From Symsagittifera roscoffensis (Eukaryota; Xenacoelomorpha; Acoela; Convolutidae), in assembly GCF_963678635.1 (NCBI RefSeq), contig NC_087070.1, positions 27,650,057 through 27,714,056 on the forward strand: a stretch of 64,000 nt of DNA. The letters run 5' to 3'. The position numbers and the translations under genes were made by a program. Under the pieces are notes generated by a model. It searched no databases. It was not told the DNA's origin and worked only from the letters and a program-made list of their open reading frames with translations. This document shows, piece after piece, positions 21,746 to 32,060 of this stretch (position 1 is the stretch's first letter; every line of letters begins with the position of its first letter).

Positions 21746-23081
21746 CTTTTTCAACAGCTTGGAAGTTTCGTTCATGAGGAGATCTATTTGTTTTGTTGAA
21801 AAAATTTTAGACATGAGTTTTACTTGAATTCGCTCTGGAACTGTTTTGAAGCAAAGCAGGAAAGGGAATGAATCAGTTAATTTACTGCAAGTAGTTTTGA
21901 TTCCTTTTCCCTCCTCGGTTTGAATTTGAATTACTTTTCCCGCCTAACTTTGAATTTGAACTCTTTTCCCGCCAAAATTTGAATTAGAATAAAATTTAAA
22001 CAAAACTGACTGGAAACCATAACAAAATTGTTTCTTTTTTACAATTAGAAATGTTTGAAAAACTTTTTGGAAGGAACTTTTAACAATATAAAGAAGTTAA
22101 TTACCTTCGGTTACCAAAGTTTTCAAAATTATAAATTTCGATTAAACCAGCAAAGTTTGAACATGTTAAAAAAAAAGTTTTTTCCCGTCAATATTTGTTT
22201 TGTACTTGTTTTCTCGCCAAAAAACACATAGAATCAAAATTGATTTTCTTTCAACTTTTTAAAAAAATTCGAAAGCGTTGCAGTTAGAAAACCGATAACA
22301 GCAAAAAAATGAGTATCTTTTCATAAGATACCTTATGAAAATTGTGAAATCAATTAATAGTTTTTTTGATTTAAATAAGATGTGAAGTTCAATGTTAAAG
22401 AGGTTAAACCAACTACTAATTTTTCCACTGAAACCAACCCATTTTTTATTAACCCAAAAAACAACTCCTAAAAATGATAATTATCGGGCTTGAATTGTTG
22501 ATCTCCACAAAATTTTGCAGTACTTGTTCTGACTCCTGGTTAAAAAATGATTAGCTCATTGAGCGCAGAAATATGAGTGGTCGGAAGACTATATTCGGAC
22601 CGTGCAACGAAAGTTTAGAAAATTGGCATAGGATGAGGCCTTTTCAAAAAGAAATGTCTGTGTCTCTTCAATAGATGGTCTGAAAATAGTCGTGCAGCAT
22701 ATCAAAATACTGCTCCCAACCAGTTAATTACTTTTGTTCAGAAACCTGAAGACTATAGGAGCTCAAGTTAACGAGATGAAAGTTTTCAACAATTTTTCGA
22801 GATTAAAAAATTTAATTTTTTTTTTGTATTTTGATTAAAGATTTGGCAAACATTCGGTTGCAAAATCATTTTTGATGCTCTACTTTTTCTAGCAACTTGA
22901 CAAGTGAAGCATTAAGAGGCAGATAATTTTAATTTACAAATTGTTTATACATGAAAACTGCAAATTAAAGCTATCAAGCCTCATTTTGAGTTTCAGGCTT
23001 AAATGTTCATACACAATAAAATCAAAAGAAAAGCAAACAAACGCAATCTCAGTTTATATGTTAAATAAAATCTGAATACTT
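21746..23081. other. spacer between W-block copies
   Basis: No gene is supported. It includes a small array (21,898-21,990) of three ~32-bp repeats of TTTTCCCGCC..TTTGAATT. It is AT-rich, with long A and T runs. Confidence 0.5.
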
Positions 23082-23101
23082 CTGAGCTGTTTCTAGTGTT
23101 G

Positions 23102-23344
23102 TTAGCTTTCGCTTTTCTTTGGCGCAAGACATAGAGAAGGAGTTAAGTTTTCCAAGTGATTACTCACTGTGGCTACAAGGGTGCGCGTTGGAGTTAAACA
23201 ACCTGGTTCACCAAGCCATGGTGATACTGTAGGAAAAGGATCAGCTTTCGGGGTAATTAAAAATGGTGACTCAATCTGCTCCGTTCCCCATAAACGGTCA
23301 AAAAATTCAATTTCTTCAAAGTATTGTAACCTGTTTGCACACAT
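23102..23344 (-). CDS. conserved minus-strand ORF, unassigned (copy 2)
   Basis: 80 codons, longer than the 20,522 copy, with an added N-terminal part (ANRLQYFEEIEFFDRLWGTE). The shared core is ADPFPTVSPWLGEPGCLTP. It is the better preserved of the two. Family unknown. Confidence 0.4.
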   Translation of the reverse strand: MCANRLQYFEEIEFFDRLWGTEQIESPFLITPKADPFPTVSPWLGEPGCLTPTRTLVATVSNHLENLTPSLCLAPKKSES

Positions 23345-23524
23345 AGGAGTAAATTCACAATCCTATTTGTACAAACTTTTTTTAAACTTAATTTGATAAA
23401 GTTGAAATGTCAATCTGAAGAGCAAATGGCTTCTCAGGATCCGTAAATTTTCAGAAGAAGTTGTAAGGTAACTCAAATACTTCATATTGAGTTTGCGTCT
23501 TCCTTTCACATCTTCAAGGAAAAT

Positions 23525-23707
23525 TTACTGAATAAATGTAAAAATAAATTGCGTATCATTTGTACAAGTCCACTCATCAGAATTAAAAATTTTTTCTTCG
23601 TTTATTACTGCAACAAAATCATCATGAACGGTTTCATATAAAATGATTATTGCGTGATTAGAATATCCGGCAAAAATATAGCAAGGCTTTTTTGAAGAAA
23701 ATAACAA
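23525..23707 (-). CDS. conserved minus-strand ORF, unassigned (copy 2)
   Basis: 60 codons with the KKPCYIFAGYSNH core also seen at 20,944-21,147. The C-terminal part differs by a frame change. A third, broken copy is at about 29,800-29,970. Confidence 0.35.
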   Translation of the reverse strand: MLFSSKKPCYIFAGYSNHAIIILYETVHDDFVAVINEEKIFNSDEWTCTNDTQFIFTFIQ

Positions 23708-24152
23708 ACGTAACGTGGAAAGAAAAGAAATTGAAACGAATTGTCAAAAATTCTTCATGAGATTAAAATAGGAATTGGTCTTCTAAAATTAGAACTATTA
23801 GGACATCCTTTGTAATTTCTCATTAGTTTACTAAGGGAGGGCTTGTAAATAATTATAATGCTTTGCATGGTTTTCTATGTATATCTATTTTGCATTCAAA
23901 CAAATAGCTTGTATTAAATACTAGGTTTGAGCATTGACACCTATGACGCCCATAAAAAACTTTATCAGTTGCGCATGCTTAAAACACTAATCCAAATGAA
24001 CCAAACTGCATTCATCGAAAACATTTGCAATTTAAAGTACATGTAGGCTTATGTTGAAATAGATACAGAGCAAACCTATACAATCATTTGAAACCATTTC
24101 TTATTAATCATTTTTAAAATCGAGTTACTTTGAAAATTTACTCGGTACATTG

Positions 24153-24570
24153 AATAAAACGAACACAAAAACCACAGCAAAAGCAGATAATGAATTTGGC
24201 AATTGCTACTTCGATATTTCGGAAAACAGTAAAAGATTAGTGCGTGCTACGTTGAAGACATATGACCAAACTGTTACTTAAGTATTCTTGAAATTTTCCA
24301 GAAAAGCAAGTGAATACGTTGAATTTGAAAGTGTACAACGACTTTTCTCAACCAGCGAAGAATTTTCAAAATTACTGAAATCGGGAAAGTCAACCGAGCA
24401 CAAACGTGTGAAATTTCTGATACTGTTGAAAACAAAGCCAAACCATCTTCTAATTGCAAACGTGCCAGGAAATCACAACTTTCCTCAAACAGAAAAAATT
24501 TCAAGCGCGACTCGAAACAATTTTTATTCTCAAATTGGCAAAAGCTCTGTTCGAAGTTGTGTTCCCTGAT
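24153..24570 (+). pseudogene. W-block gene W1, unassigned, broken
   Basis: The N-terminal part (24,153-24,280) matches the 21,579 ORF. After a ~35-base gap with a TTTTCCAG acceptor-like end, an open frame from 24,288 to 24,569 reads KASEYVEFESVQRLF, then KRVKFLILLKT and NVPGNHNF. A sister at 30,418-30,780 is shorter by an internal deletion. The gap may be a tiny intron or two separate genes. No family is recognised. It sits upstream of the W2-W4 ORFs on the same strand. Confidence 0.4.
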
Positions 24571-24723
24571 TAATTCAAAATTTTTCAAGCAAATTTCAAT
24601 TTTATTACTTCTGAAAAAATTCCCAATTGCTCTAATTTCAAAAACTATGCTTCAGGGAGCCACTTCAAATCTGAGTATTGTCCTTTTTCAGTTGAAATTG
24701 AAAAAAAATCCATTAGCATAAAT

Positions 24724-25058
24724 TGATTCAAGTAGATTCAGAGGAACAATTAAACCAATTTTTTCCTAGGCAAAAAAGTTTTAATGTTCCTCGCATTTTC
24801 ACATGCTTCAAATAATTAGTTCCGCCTGCTAAAGATCTCAAAGGAAACGGTGAGGTAATTGACAAGCTTAAACTAGCTCTCATTTGTTCATCGCAACAAC
24901 CTGTTGCAGCCAATCTCGTTTTGTTAGATTTTACTGCAATCAAAAACATTTTACCCAATTCATTGTTTTCTGCAACATCGTCTAAGAAACAAATTTCATC
25001 AAATCAAAATTTCTGCCAAAATCTTCGGCTGTTGGGGGACAGTAACGAAATAATTTGA
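24724..25058 (+). pseudogene. W2 ORF copy, broken
   Basis: DNA-level match to the intact 30,931-31,263 frame but with frame changes near 24,780 and 24,810. The end (SNEII, TGA, then two ATG codons) is identical to the sister. Confidence 0.55.
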
Positions 25059-25244
25059 ATGATGGATAATACAGTTAGGCCTGCTGCATCGTCGACGTCA
25101 AACAAATTTACAAGAGTTTTGACTGCAGTTTCAAAGAAACACACAGAAAGCAGACTTGTTCAAACTGATGAGATGAATTCAGAAACATTGAAAAGTTTTG
25201 AAAATTTAATTAATGGGCCCCATTCTGCCGCTTTTTTTTTCTAA
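25059..25244 (+). CDS. W3 ORF copy, 61 aa
   Basis: Begins MMDNTVRPAASSTSNKF right after the TGA of the previous frame. The only change before the end is a longer T run near 25,232 that shortens the C-terminus relative to 31,264-31,464. It is Ser/Thr/Lys-rich; function unknown. Confidence 0.45.
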   Translation: MMDNTVRPAASSTSNKFTRVLTAVSKKHTESRLVQTDEMNSETLKSFENLINGPHSAAFFF

Positions 25245-25373
25245 AAAATTGATAAAATGACAAGTGGAAATGGAAATGAGACTTGATGGAGACATTGATG
25301 TTCTATGTGTGAAATTTATTGTTGAAGAAAAAGTTAAGTTTTAATTGATACTTTTCATTTTACCTTTTTTTAT

Positions 25374-25640
25374 GCTGAGTTCAATAGACATGATTTCAAC
25401 TTTCGATTTAAAATTTATTCAAGAACTTTTTTAAATATTAAAACACAATATCCAGAAAAATTAGTCAGATTTCTGTACTTTTTAGTCGCTTGTTTGTATT
25501 TGGATGTTAATAATAATTTGGATTTTTTTTTGAAAAACAGACCATATGGTGGTTTAATTGGAATAGACAACTAGTCGCTCGAAAAACACTTGAAGCAATT
25601 CAAATTTTTAAAATAGAATGCAATAGTGCATGACGCAGCA
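25374..25640 (+). pseudogene. X-block ORF copy, broken
   Basis: Starts MLSSIDMISTFDLK like 29,096, has a frame change near 25,430, and in a shifted frame shows IWWFNWNRQLVARKTLE, ending in TGA near 25,633. See the 35,270-35,536 entry for the best copy. Confidence 0.45.
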
Positions 25641-25871
25641 GGATATTTGCAAGAAAAAAGAATACCGGACCAGGGTACCCATAACTTTTGCCTTCTCCAA
25701 TAAAAAAAGTGTTACCTTGGTCAGGTGACAGATATAGCGTTTTGCTAATTTATAAAAGCCTTCAAAATTCATACCAAAGTTATATCATTTGTTGGAATGT
25801 TGAGTGAAAGTAATGTTTACCCAAAGAAAGAAAACTAAAAATTTGTTTTTCAACTGTCCCTTTTTATTTTA

Positions 25872-26172
25872 GATATTGACTTTCATCATAAAAAAAAACA
25901 TTTCGTTTGCTCTGTTGATACAAATGATACAATTCAGTTTCTATACCAGTTCTATTTAAAAATTCGTCAAAAGAAGAGAAATAAGCCTACAATTGTGTAT
26001 CTAAATTTCTGCGCGGGCTTCGTTGGGACAAAGGTGATTACTCTTACTCTTACTTGGATCTAATTTGAGACAACATTCGTTTGAGGGTACACAAAAACTT
26101 CTTTGATCAACTGAGTACTTGAAATATCCTGCGACAAAATTGGAAGATATTGGCTGCACAAAGGTTGAATAG
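25872..26172 (+). pseudogene. possible DnaQ-like exonuclease relic (array P2)
   Basis: The sister copies open with a DIEGF-type DxE motif, reminiscent of motif I of DEDD exonucleases; here the DIE-region is shortened by a deletion. The end keeps TEYLKYP, LEDIGC and KVE before TAG at 26,170, with an in-frame TGA in the GTQKLL stretch. Short Polinton-associated proteins of this kind are known to me only as uncharacterised, so the exonuclease label is an inference from one motif. Confidence 0.35.
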
Positions 26173-26284
26173 TTTTTGGGTCAAGAAAAAATATTTGCAA
26201 ATGAAATTCTCTTTTACTTCCACCGCATCAATTATTAAAACATTGTACCCGTAGAAAATCCAAAGTTTTTCGATTGGATACAAA

Positions 26285-26629
26285 ATGAATTGTCCAATTA
26301 TGCAAACAACCTTATCTCCAAATTTGGTGGTTTACGCTTCGATGACTAACCAGAGTCCAGAAAACAATTTAACAACATTAATTAAAGTTACTCTTACGCG
26401 GACAGGCATAGTAGATTTTCGAGGAAAACCTCTCCTACAAAAACTTGAGCAACTTACACTGAGCGATACCGAAATCGATAATATTTGGAAATTCTTTACA
26501 GTTCTTGACTAGTTTCACTTGTACAATGTCCACACTCTAAGAATTTCGACAGACAATTCAGTTGTTCAATCTCAACCTGAAAGGGCTGCAACCTCAGCTG
26601 GGAGAGAGGAGAGAAGTCCATTTACATGA
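26285..26629 (+). CDS. Y1 ORF, unassigned, with conserved internal TAG (array P2)
   Basis: Begins at an ATG (MNCPIMQTTLSPNLVVYASM) and is open for 75 codons to TAG at 26,510. The same frame then continues for 38 more codons (FHLYNVHTLRIS, AATSAGREERS) to TGA at 26,627. The sister copies at 32,495 and 36,250 have the TAG at the same codon and the same downstream frame and TGA. The start overlaps no other gene; the next frame (Y2) overlaps its end. Possible readings are an old nonsense mutation, read-through, or a separate short ORF. Family unknown. Confidence 0.4.
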
Positions 26630-26876
26630 CCAAGAGCTTCCAGCTGAACTGAAAGAATTAGTCAAAACTGATAACGTTGAAGAAATACATTTAGTTCAAG
26701 CCACTATCAGAGTTCCTGCTCATTTTTCTGTAAAAATCAAATATAATTGTAACCATGATAAATTCATAAAATCTGAATTCTTTGCGATTGAACGAGGAGT
26801 TGATTTACCTGTTGAACCGAAAAAAAGAAGCACATGTATACAAAACTTTGTGAATTTTAGTAAATATATTTATTGA
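26541..26876 (+). CDS. Y2 ORF, unassigned (array P2)
   Basis: Open from after TAA at 26,538 to TGA at 26,874 (~111 codons, no ATG at the start). Core: LQPQLGERREVHLHDQELP, ELKELVKTDNVEEIHL and VPAHFSVKIKYNCNHDKF. Conserved at 32,775-33,053 (ending KKKHK) and, broken, at ~36,520-36,785. It is charged and compact, and probably an element-encoded protein. It overlaps Y1 in another frame. Confidence 0.45.
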   Translation, partial: EFRQTIQLFNLNLKGLQPQLGERREVHLHDQELPAELKELVKTDNVEEIHLVQATIRVPAHFSVKIKYNCNHDKFIKSEFFAIERGVDLPVEPKKRSTCIQNFVNFSKYIY

Positions 26877-27170
26877 TTGTCTTCATTTTTATTTAATCTT
26901 ATGTGATTACTAGTTGATAACATGTCGTATTTGAAAATTCATTATTTGAAAAAAATATTTTTTCCAAAAAAATACACAAAACGTGAAAAAAACAGGTGAG
27001 AATTCACCAAAAGAATTTTCAGACAAAATCAAAACTGGAAACGTAGAACAAAATGTTCTGATACGTATGGCAGATAAAACCATAGCAGTATAAATATATT
27101 AAAATACAAACCAAAAGACAATCGGTCGGAGAGAAAAAAGGCAATTGATATGCAGTTGTAACTATCAAAC

Positions 27171-27491
27171 TTGATACAAATAGGCAAAAATAGTCTTCTA
27201 GTAGACGCTGAAATTAAAGAAACCACCGTCGAGAACGATGATTGCGACTTTGTGGATATTGGCGGTATTGTACAGTCTTTATCCGATAGAAACAGATCCT
27301 GGAAACTTTGTAGTTCTTTTTTTCTTCCTTCTGCAGAAGTTGCCTTTTTCACACAGGTATGTTTTACTTTCATTTTGTTATCAATATCTACTTCAAAATT
27401 GTTTTTTTACAACATAAGTTGTAGCCAGACTGCCAGTTGGCTATCGATACTGTCCAGTACAGCTGGTTACATGTTAGCAAATCCCAAGTAA
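27171..27491 (+). pseudogene. frame just upstream of the ATPase, unassigned
   Basis: Reads IQIGKNSLLVDAEIKETTVE and CDFVDIGGIVQSL, then turns hydrophobic. The sister near 33,370-33,545 keeps pieces. It overlaps the lead into the ATPase frame. It may be a short structural gene of the element; the opposite strand is also open here (27,029-27,373), so the assignment is weak. Confidence 0.3.
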
Positions 27492-27496
27492 TAATA

Positions 27497-28180
27497 ATGA
27501 ATGAGATCATTTCAATAAAAGATCGTCTTTTTATGTCCGTTTCAGGTCCCTCGAGATCCGGCAAAACTGATTTAACTTTTCAAATGCTTCTCAGAGGTAC
27601 ATTCTATCCATCGTATAACAAGATATTCTTTTTTTATCTTCACAATCAATCCAAATACCGTTCCTTTGTTTCTCACAACGAAATTGATTTTGAATTTTTG
27701 AAATTGTCCAGCTTCGAAATTGTTAATAAATTAAGAGATTGCATGATTGTTTTTGATGACATGAAAACATTTTTAATGAAAAATTTTTTGTTAAATTTTA
27801 CAGCAGGCGGATATAAAAATGTTCATGTTATATATGTCAAGCATAATTTATTTCAGCAAAGTAAACAATCGCGTACAATAGATTTGAAAACAAATCACTT
27901 GATTTTTTTCAAATCACCTCGAGACATTCAACAAATTGATTATTAAGGCAGACAATTGTATAATGCTAAATTTCTCCGTCATGCTTCAGTTGGCAACGAA
28001 AGAAGATTTCGGTCATTTGTTGATAGACTTAGATCCCAAAACTTCAGAATGTCTTCGTTGTTTGTCAAACATAGTTCCACCATCGCCAACCGTTTTTATT
28101 CAACATCCTCAAAAGCGGTCATCACATCTCTTGAAATTGGAAGAGAAAGAGTTATGTACTTTGAAGCAAATGCTCAATAG
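27497..28180 (+). pseudogene. Polinton/Maverick A32-type packaging ATPase (array P2), broken
   Basis: From ATG at 27,497 the frame shows Walker A GPSRSGKT (27,545-27,568), a Walker B-like CMIVFDD, then VIYVKHNLFQQSKQSR and FFKSPRDIQQ, the signature order of FtsK/HerA-family packaging ATPases in Polintons and poxvirus-like dsDNA viruses. Breaks: TAA at 27,944 between the DIQQIDY and GRQLYN motifs, then a 2-base loss near 27,985. After it the frame GHLLIDLDPKTSE resumes, with SKAVITSLEIGRERVMYFEA at the end. The enzyme would use ATP to package element DNA into capsids. It is not functional as it stands. Confidence 0.75.
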
Positions 28181-28198
28181 TCACCATTGTAGATCAAT

Positions 28199-28418
28199 TT
28201 TGGCAAGAACTGATTCATTTTTTATTAGATATGTTTGCGACTGTTTCGTAAATTTTTTTCGTGGGCATGTTCCAGCTAACAAAAATTTTATCGAGAGTAA
28301 GAAAGTACCATTTGAAAAAATTGTTGACCCTATGTTTAGTATCCGAGAAAAACGAAAAGATTGGCAAACAATATTTCACTGGTTAAATCAATCGGAAAAT
28401 CGTGTTACTTTTATTTGA
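28199..28418 (+). CDS. Y4 ORF, unassigned (array P2)
   Basis: In-frame with the 27,936 reading and open to TGA at 28,416. It reads FRGHVPANKNFIESKK, VPFEKIVDPMFSI.EKRK and WQTIFHWLNQSEN. Sister sequences at ~34,400-34,605 and ~37,800-38,030 are broken; the last carries a small duplication of AGCTAACAAAAATTTTATCC. Function unknown. It overlaps the next frame by 17 bases, as compact viral genes often do. Confidence 0.35.
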
Positions 28419-28932
28419 AAAACTAGAACATAAGGCATGTAAGCTGAAGAATTCATCCTCATTCCCCGCAAGACATATGCTCCAGATTAAAAAAACTGTA
28501 CCACAACCTCAAATTCTTCATAATCCATCAATCAATGGCAAATTTTCTAAACTCAATTACATACAGCGACTTCGAGAACGAAATACCAATCGTGACTCTC
28601 CACCACCATTAAACCCAAATCCTAATCCTTTAACCCCTATCAGTTTAGTACCAAATTTTCGAGAAAGAAATCTATCTGCACTTACTAATTTCAGTAGAGA
28701 TGATGACGATGAAGCAGAAAAAGATGTTAAATCAGACACTTCTCAGCAGAAATCAAATTCCAAGAGAATAGAAAAAGACGATGAAAAAAGTAATGGAAAC
28801 ACAGCGGAAGTGTTTCGAAAGGTTATGGAATCCATCCAAGACCTATTGGAAGCTAATAACTTGGAAAGAGCAAACGTAGTATTAAAGCAATTGTTCAACG
28901 TTAAATCTTTGAATGTAGACGTTGAAGGATAG
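28402..28932 (+). CDS. Y5 ORF, unassigned Pro/Asp-rich protein, 176 aa (array P2)
   Basis: The longest intact frame in the Polinton-like array. N-terminal half basic, then SPPLNPNPNPLTP-like proline repeats (~residues 63-80), an acidic patch DDDDEAEKDVKSD (~100-112), and a helical C-terminus (VMESIQDLLEANNLERANVV) that could be a coiled coil. It starts at GTG or an internal ATG; no exact start is fixed. Copies at 34,604 and ~38,040 have stops, two of them TAG where this copy has CAG. It ends TAG at 28,930, conserved in all three copies. It lies directly before the integrase region in the third copy. Not a family that I recognise. Confidence 0.5.
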   Translation: MLLLFEKLEHKACKLKNSSSFPARHMLQIKKTVPQPQILHNPSINGKFSKLNYIQRLRERNTNRDSPPPLNPNPNPLTPISLVPNFRERNLSALTNFSRDDDDEAEKDVKSDTSQQKSNSKRIEKDDEKSNGNTAEVFRKVMESIQDLLEANNLERANVVLKQLFNVKSLNVDVEG

Positions 28933-29095
28933 GTTTTAATTCAAGGAAAATCAGTACTCGTTAAAATTTAACCTTTGAACGATACACAGTAAAGCACAAA
29001 AAAATTTGAGGTTGTATTTTATGTTCAAATGTGTGAAATTTATTGTTGAAGAAAAAGTTAAGTTTTAACTGATACTTTTCATTATACCTTTTCTT

Positions 29096-29281
29096 ATGCT
29101 GAGTTCAATAGACATGATTTCAACATTCGATTTAAAACTTACTCAAGAAATTTTTAACAATATTAAAACACAATATCCAGAAAATTTAGTCAGATTTCAG
29201 TACTTTTTAGCCACTTGTTTCTTTTTGGATGTTAATATTAATTTGGGTTCTTTTTTGAAAACAGACCATATGGAGGTTTAA
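29096..29281 (+). CDS. X-block ORF, 61 aa (array P2, second X)
   Basis: MLSSIDMISTFDLK start followed by FNNIKTQYPENLV.FQYF and a hydrophobic LATCFFLDV segment. Four copies exist; the 35,270 copy gives the longest reading. It probably represents a small membrane or accessory protein of the element. Confidence 0.4.
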   Translation: MLSSIDMISTFDLKLTQEIFNNIKTQYPENLVRFQYFLATCFFLDVNINLGSFLKTDHMEV

Positions 29282-29582
29282 TTGGAATAGACAATTAGTC
29301 GCTCGAAAAACACTTCATACAATTCAAATTTCTTAGATAGAATGCAATAGTGCATTACGCAGCAGGATAATTGCAAGAAAAAAGAACACCGGACCTGGGT
29401 ACCCATAACTTTTGCCTTTTCCATTAAAAAACTGTTACCTTTGTCAGGTGACAGGTATAGCGTTTTGCTTATTTCTAAAGCATTCAAACCAAAGTTATAT
29501 CATATGTTGGAATATTGAGTGAAAGTCATGTTTACCCAAAGAAAGAAAACTAAAAATTTGTTTTTCAACCGTCCTTTTTTTT

Positions 29583-29769
29583 AGATATTGAAGGATTTAA
29601 ACGTGGCAAGAAAACTTTCATCATAAAAAAATTTTTCGTTTGCTCTGTTGATACAATTGATACAATTCAATTTCTACACCATTTTTATTTAACAATTTGT
29701 CAAAAGAAGAGAAATAAGCTTACAATTGTGTATCTAAAAATCTGCGCGGGCTTCGTTGGGACAAAGGTG
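29583..29769 (+). pseudogene. possible DnaQ-like exonuclease, cut off at a block junction
   Basis: Shows the DIEGFKRGKKTF start and keeps FVCSVDTIDTIQFLH, then ends at 29,769 where the next W block is fused on. The C-terminal half is missing. Confidence 0.4.
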
Positions 29770-30930
29770 ATTACACATCTTCAAGGAAAGTTTACTGAAT
29801 AAATGTTTAAAAAAATTGCGTATCATTTGTAGAAGTCAGAAATAAATTTTTTTCTTCGTTTATTACTGCAACAAAATCACCATGAACGGTTTCCTATAAA
29901 ATGATTATTTCGTGATTAGAATATCCGGCAAAAATATAGCAAGGCTTTTTTGAAGAAAAGTTAGAAGAAAATAACGAACGTAACGTGAAAAGAAACGAAA
30001 TTAAAACGAATTGTCAAAAATTCTTCATAAGATTAAAATAGGAATTGGTCTTCTAAAATTAGAAATATTAGGACGTCCTTTGTAATTTCTCATTAGTTTA
30101 CTAAGGGAGGGCTTGTAAAATAATTATGTTGCTTTGCATGGTTTTCTATGTATATCTATTTTGCATTCAAACAAATAGTTTGTATTAAATACTACGTTTG
30201 AGCATTGTGACCTATGACGCCCATTAAATGTTTTATCAGTTGCGCATGCTTAAAACACTAATCCAAATGAACCAAACTGCAATCGAAAACATTTGCGGTT
30301 TAAAGTACATGTAAGCTTATGTTGAAATAAATACAGCGCAAACCTATGCAATCAATTGAAACAATTTCTTATTATTCATTTTTAAAATCAAGTTAATTTG
30401 AAAATTTACTCGGTACAATGAATAAAACGAAAACACCAATATAAACACACATAAAGAGTTTGGCAATTGCTATTTCGATATTTCGGAAAACAGTAAAAGA
30501 TTAGTGCGTGCTACATTGAAGACATATTACCAAACTGTTACTTAAGTATTCTTGGAAATTATTCAGAAAAGCAAGTGAATACGTTGAATATGAAAGTGTA
30601 CAACATCTTTTCTTAACCAGCGAAAAATTTTCAAAATTACTAAAATCGGGAAAGTCAACCGAGCACAAACGTGTGAAATTTCTGATACTGTTGAAAATAA
30701 AGCGACTCGAAACCGCGACTCGAAACAATTTTCCTTCTCAAATTGGCAAAAGCTCTGTTCGAAGTTGTGTTCCCTGATTAATTCAAAATTTTTCAAGCAA
30801 GTTTCAATTTTAATACTTCTGAAAAAATTCCCAATTGCTCTAATTTTAAAAACTATGCTTCAGGTGCCACTTCAAATCTGAGTTTTGTTCTTTTTCAGTT
30901 GAAATTGAAAAAAAAATCCATTACCATATA

Positions 30931-31263
30931 TTGATTCAAGTAGATTCAGAGGAACAATTAAACCAATTTTTTCCTTCGCAAAAATGTTTTAATGTTCCTC
31001 GCATTTTTATGTTCAAATCATTAGTTCCGCCTGCTAAAGATGTCAAAGGAAACGGTGAGGTATTTGACAAGCTTAAACTAGCTCTCATTTGTTCATCGCA
31101 ACAACCTGTTGCAGCCAATCTCGATTTGTTAGGTTTAACTGCAATCAAAAATGTTTTAGCCAATTCATTGTTTTCTGCAACATCATCTAACAAACAAATT
31201 TCATCAAATCAAAATTTCTGCCAAAAACTTCGGCTGTTGGGGGACAGTAACGAAATAATTTGA
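30931..31263 (+). CDS. W2 ORF, unassigned, 110 aa
   Basis: Intact version of the 24,724 relic. Reads VDSEEQLNQFFPSQKCFNVP, FKSLVPPAKDVKGNGEVF, PVAANLDLLGL and CQKLRLLGDSNEII. An ATT- or ATA-like codon, not ATG, opens the frame, so an upstream exon ending in a TTTTTCAG site (near 30,897) is possible. It ends TGA at 31,261, with W3 starting at the next base. Function unknown. Confidence 0.45.
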   Translation: MIQVDSEEQLNQFFPSQKCFNVPRIFMFKSLVPPAKDVKGNGEVFDKLKLALICSSQQPVAANLDLLGLTAIKNVLANSLFSATSSNKQISSNQNFCQKLRLLGDSNEII

Positions 31264-31464
31264 ATGATGGATAATACAGTTAGGCCTGCTGCATCGTCGA
31301 CGTCAAACAAATTTACAAGAGTTTTGACTGCAGTTTCAAAGAAACACACAGAAAGCAGACATGTTCAAACTGATGAGATGAATTCAGAAACATTGAAAAG
31401 TTTTGAAAATTTAATTAATGGGCCCCATTCTGCCGCTTTTTTTTCTAAAAAATTGATAATATGA
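31264..31464 (+). CDS. W3 ORF, unassigned, 66 aa
   Basis: ATG directly abuts the TGA of W2 and lies in the same frame. Ser/Thr/Lys-rich N-terminus, then QTDEMNSETLKSFENLI and a lysine-containing end. It ends TGA at 31,462. The back-to-back, same-frame layout allows either compact separate genes or one longer gene with stops. Confidence 0.45.
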   Translation: MMDNTVRPAASSTSNKFTRVLTAVSKKHTESRHVQTDEMNSETLKSFENLINGPHSAAFFSKKLII

Positions 31465-31473
31465 CAAGTGGAA

Positions 31474-31548
31474 ATGGAAATGAGACTTGATGGAGACATT
31501 GATGTTCTATGTGTGAAATTTATTGTTGAAGAAAAAGTTAAGTTTTAA
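31474..31548 (+). CDS. W4 short ORF, 24 aa
   Basis: MEMRLDGDIDVLCVKFIVEE start, 9 bases after the W3 stop and in the same frame. Conserved at 25,269 and, as VKFIVEE only, at the front of every X block. It ends TAA. It may be the lost start of the X-block ORF, which follows in the same frame in three of four copies. Confidence 0.35.
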   Translation: MEMRLDGDIDVLCVKFIVEEKVKF

Positions 31549-32060
31549 TTGATACTTTTCATATGCTGAATTCAATAGACATGATTTCAACATTCGATTT
31601 AAAACTTATTCAAGAAATTTTAAACAATATTAAAACACAATATCCAGAAAAATTATTCAGATTTCAGTACTTTTTAGCCACTTGTTTGTGTTTGGATGTT
31701 ATTAATATTTTGGAATCTTTTTGAAAATAGACCATATGGAGGTTTAATTGGAATAGACAAATAGTCGCTCGAAAAACACTTGAAACAATTCAAATTTCTT
31801 AGATAGAATGCAATAGTGCATTACGCAGCAGGATAATTGCAAGAAAAAAGAATACCGGACCTGGGTACCCATAACTTTTGCCTTCTCCATTAAAAAAGTA
31901 TTACCTTGGTCAGGTGACAGATATAGCGTTTTGCTAATTTATAAAAGCAATCAAAATTCAAACCAAAGTTATATCATTTGTTGGAATGTTGAGTGAAAGT
32001 AATGTTCACCAAAAGAAAGAAAACTAAAAATTAGTTTTTCAACCGTCCTTTCTTATTTTA

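Larger units (their letters stand above)
23082..29769. repeat. array P2: blocks W-X-Y-X of a Polinton-like gene cluster
   Basis: W runs 23,082-25,306, X 25,307-26,040, Y 26,040-28,990, and a second X 29,030-29,769. X recurs at 25,307, 29,030, 31,507 and 35,230; the X-Y step is 3,723 bp both times. The second X stops at AAGGTGATTAC and is joined directly to the W block of P3. The block carries all the ATPase-associated ORFs described below. Confidence 0.85.
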
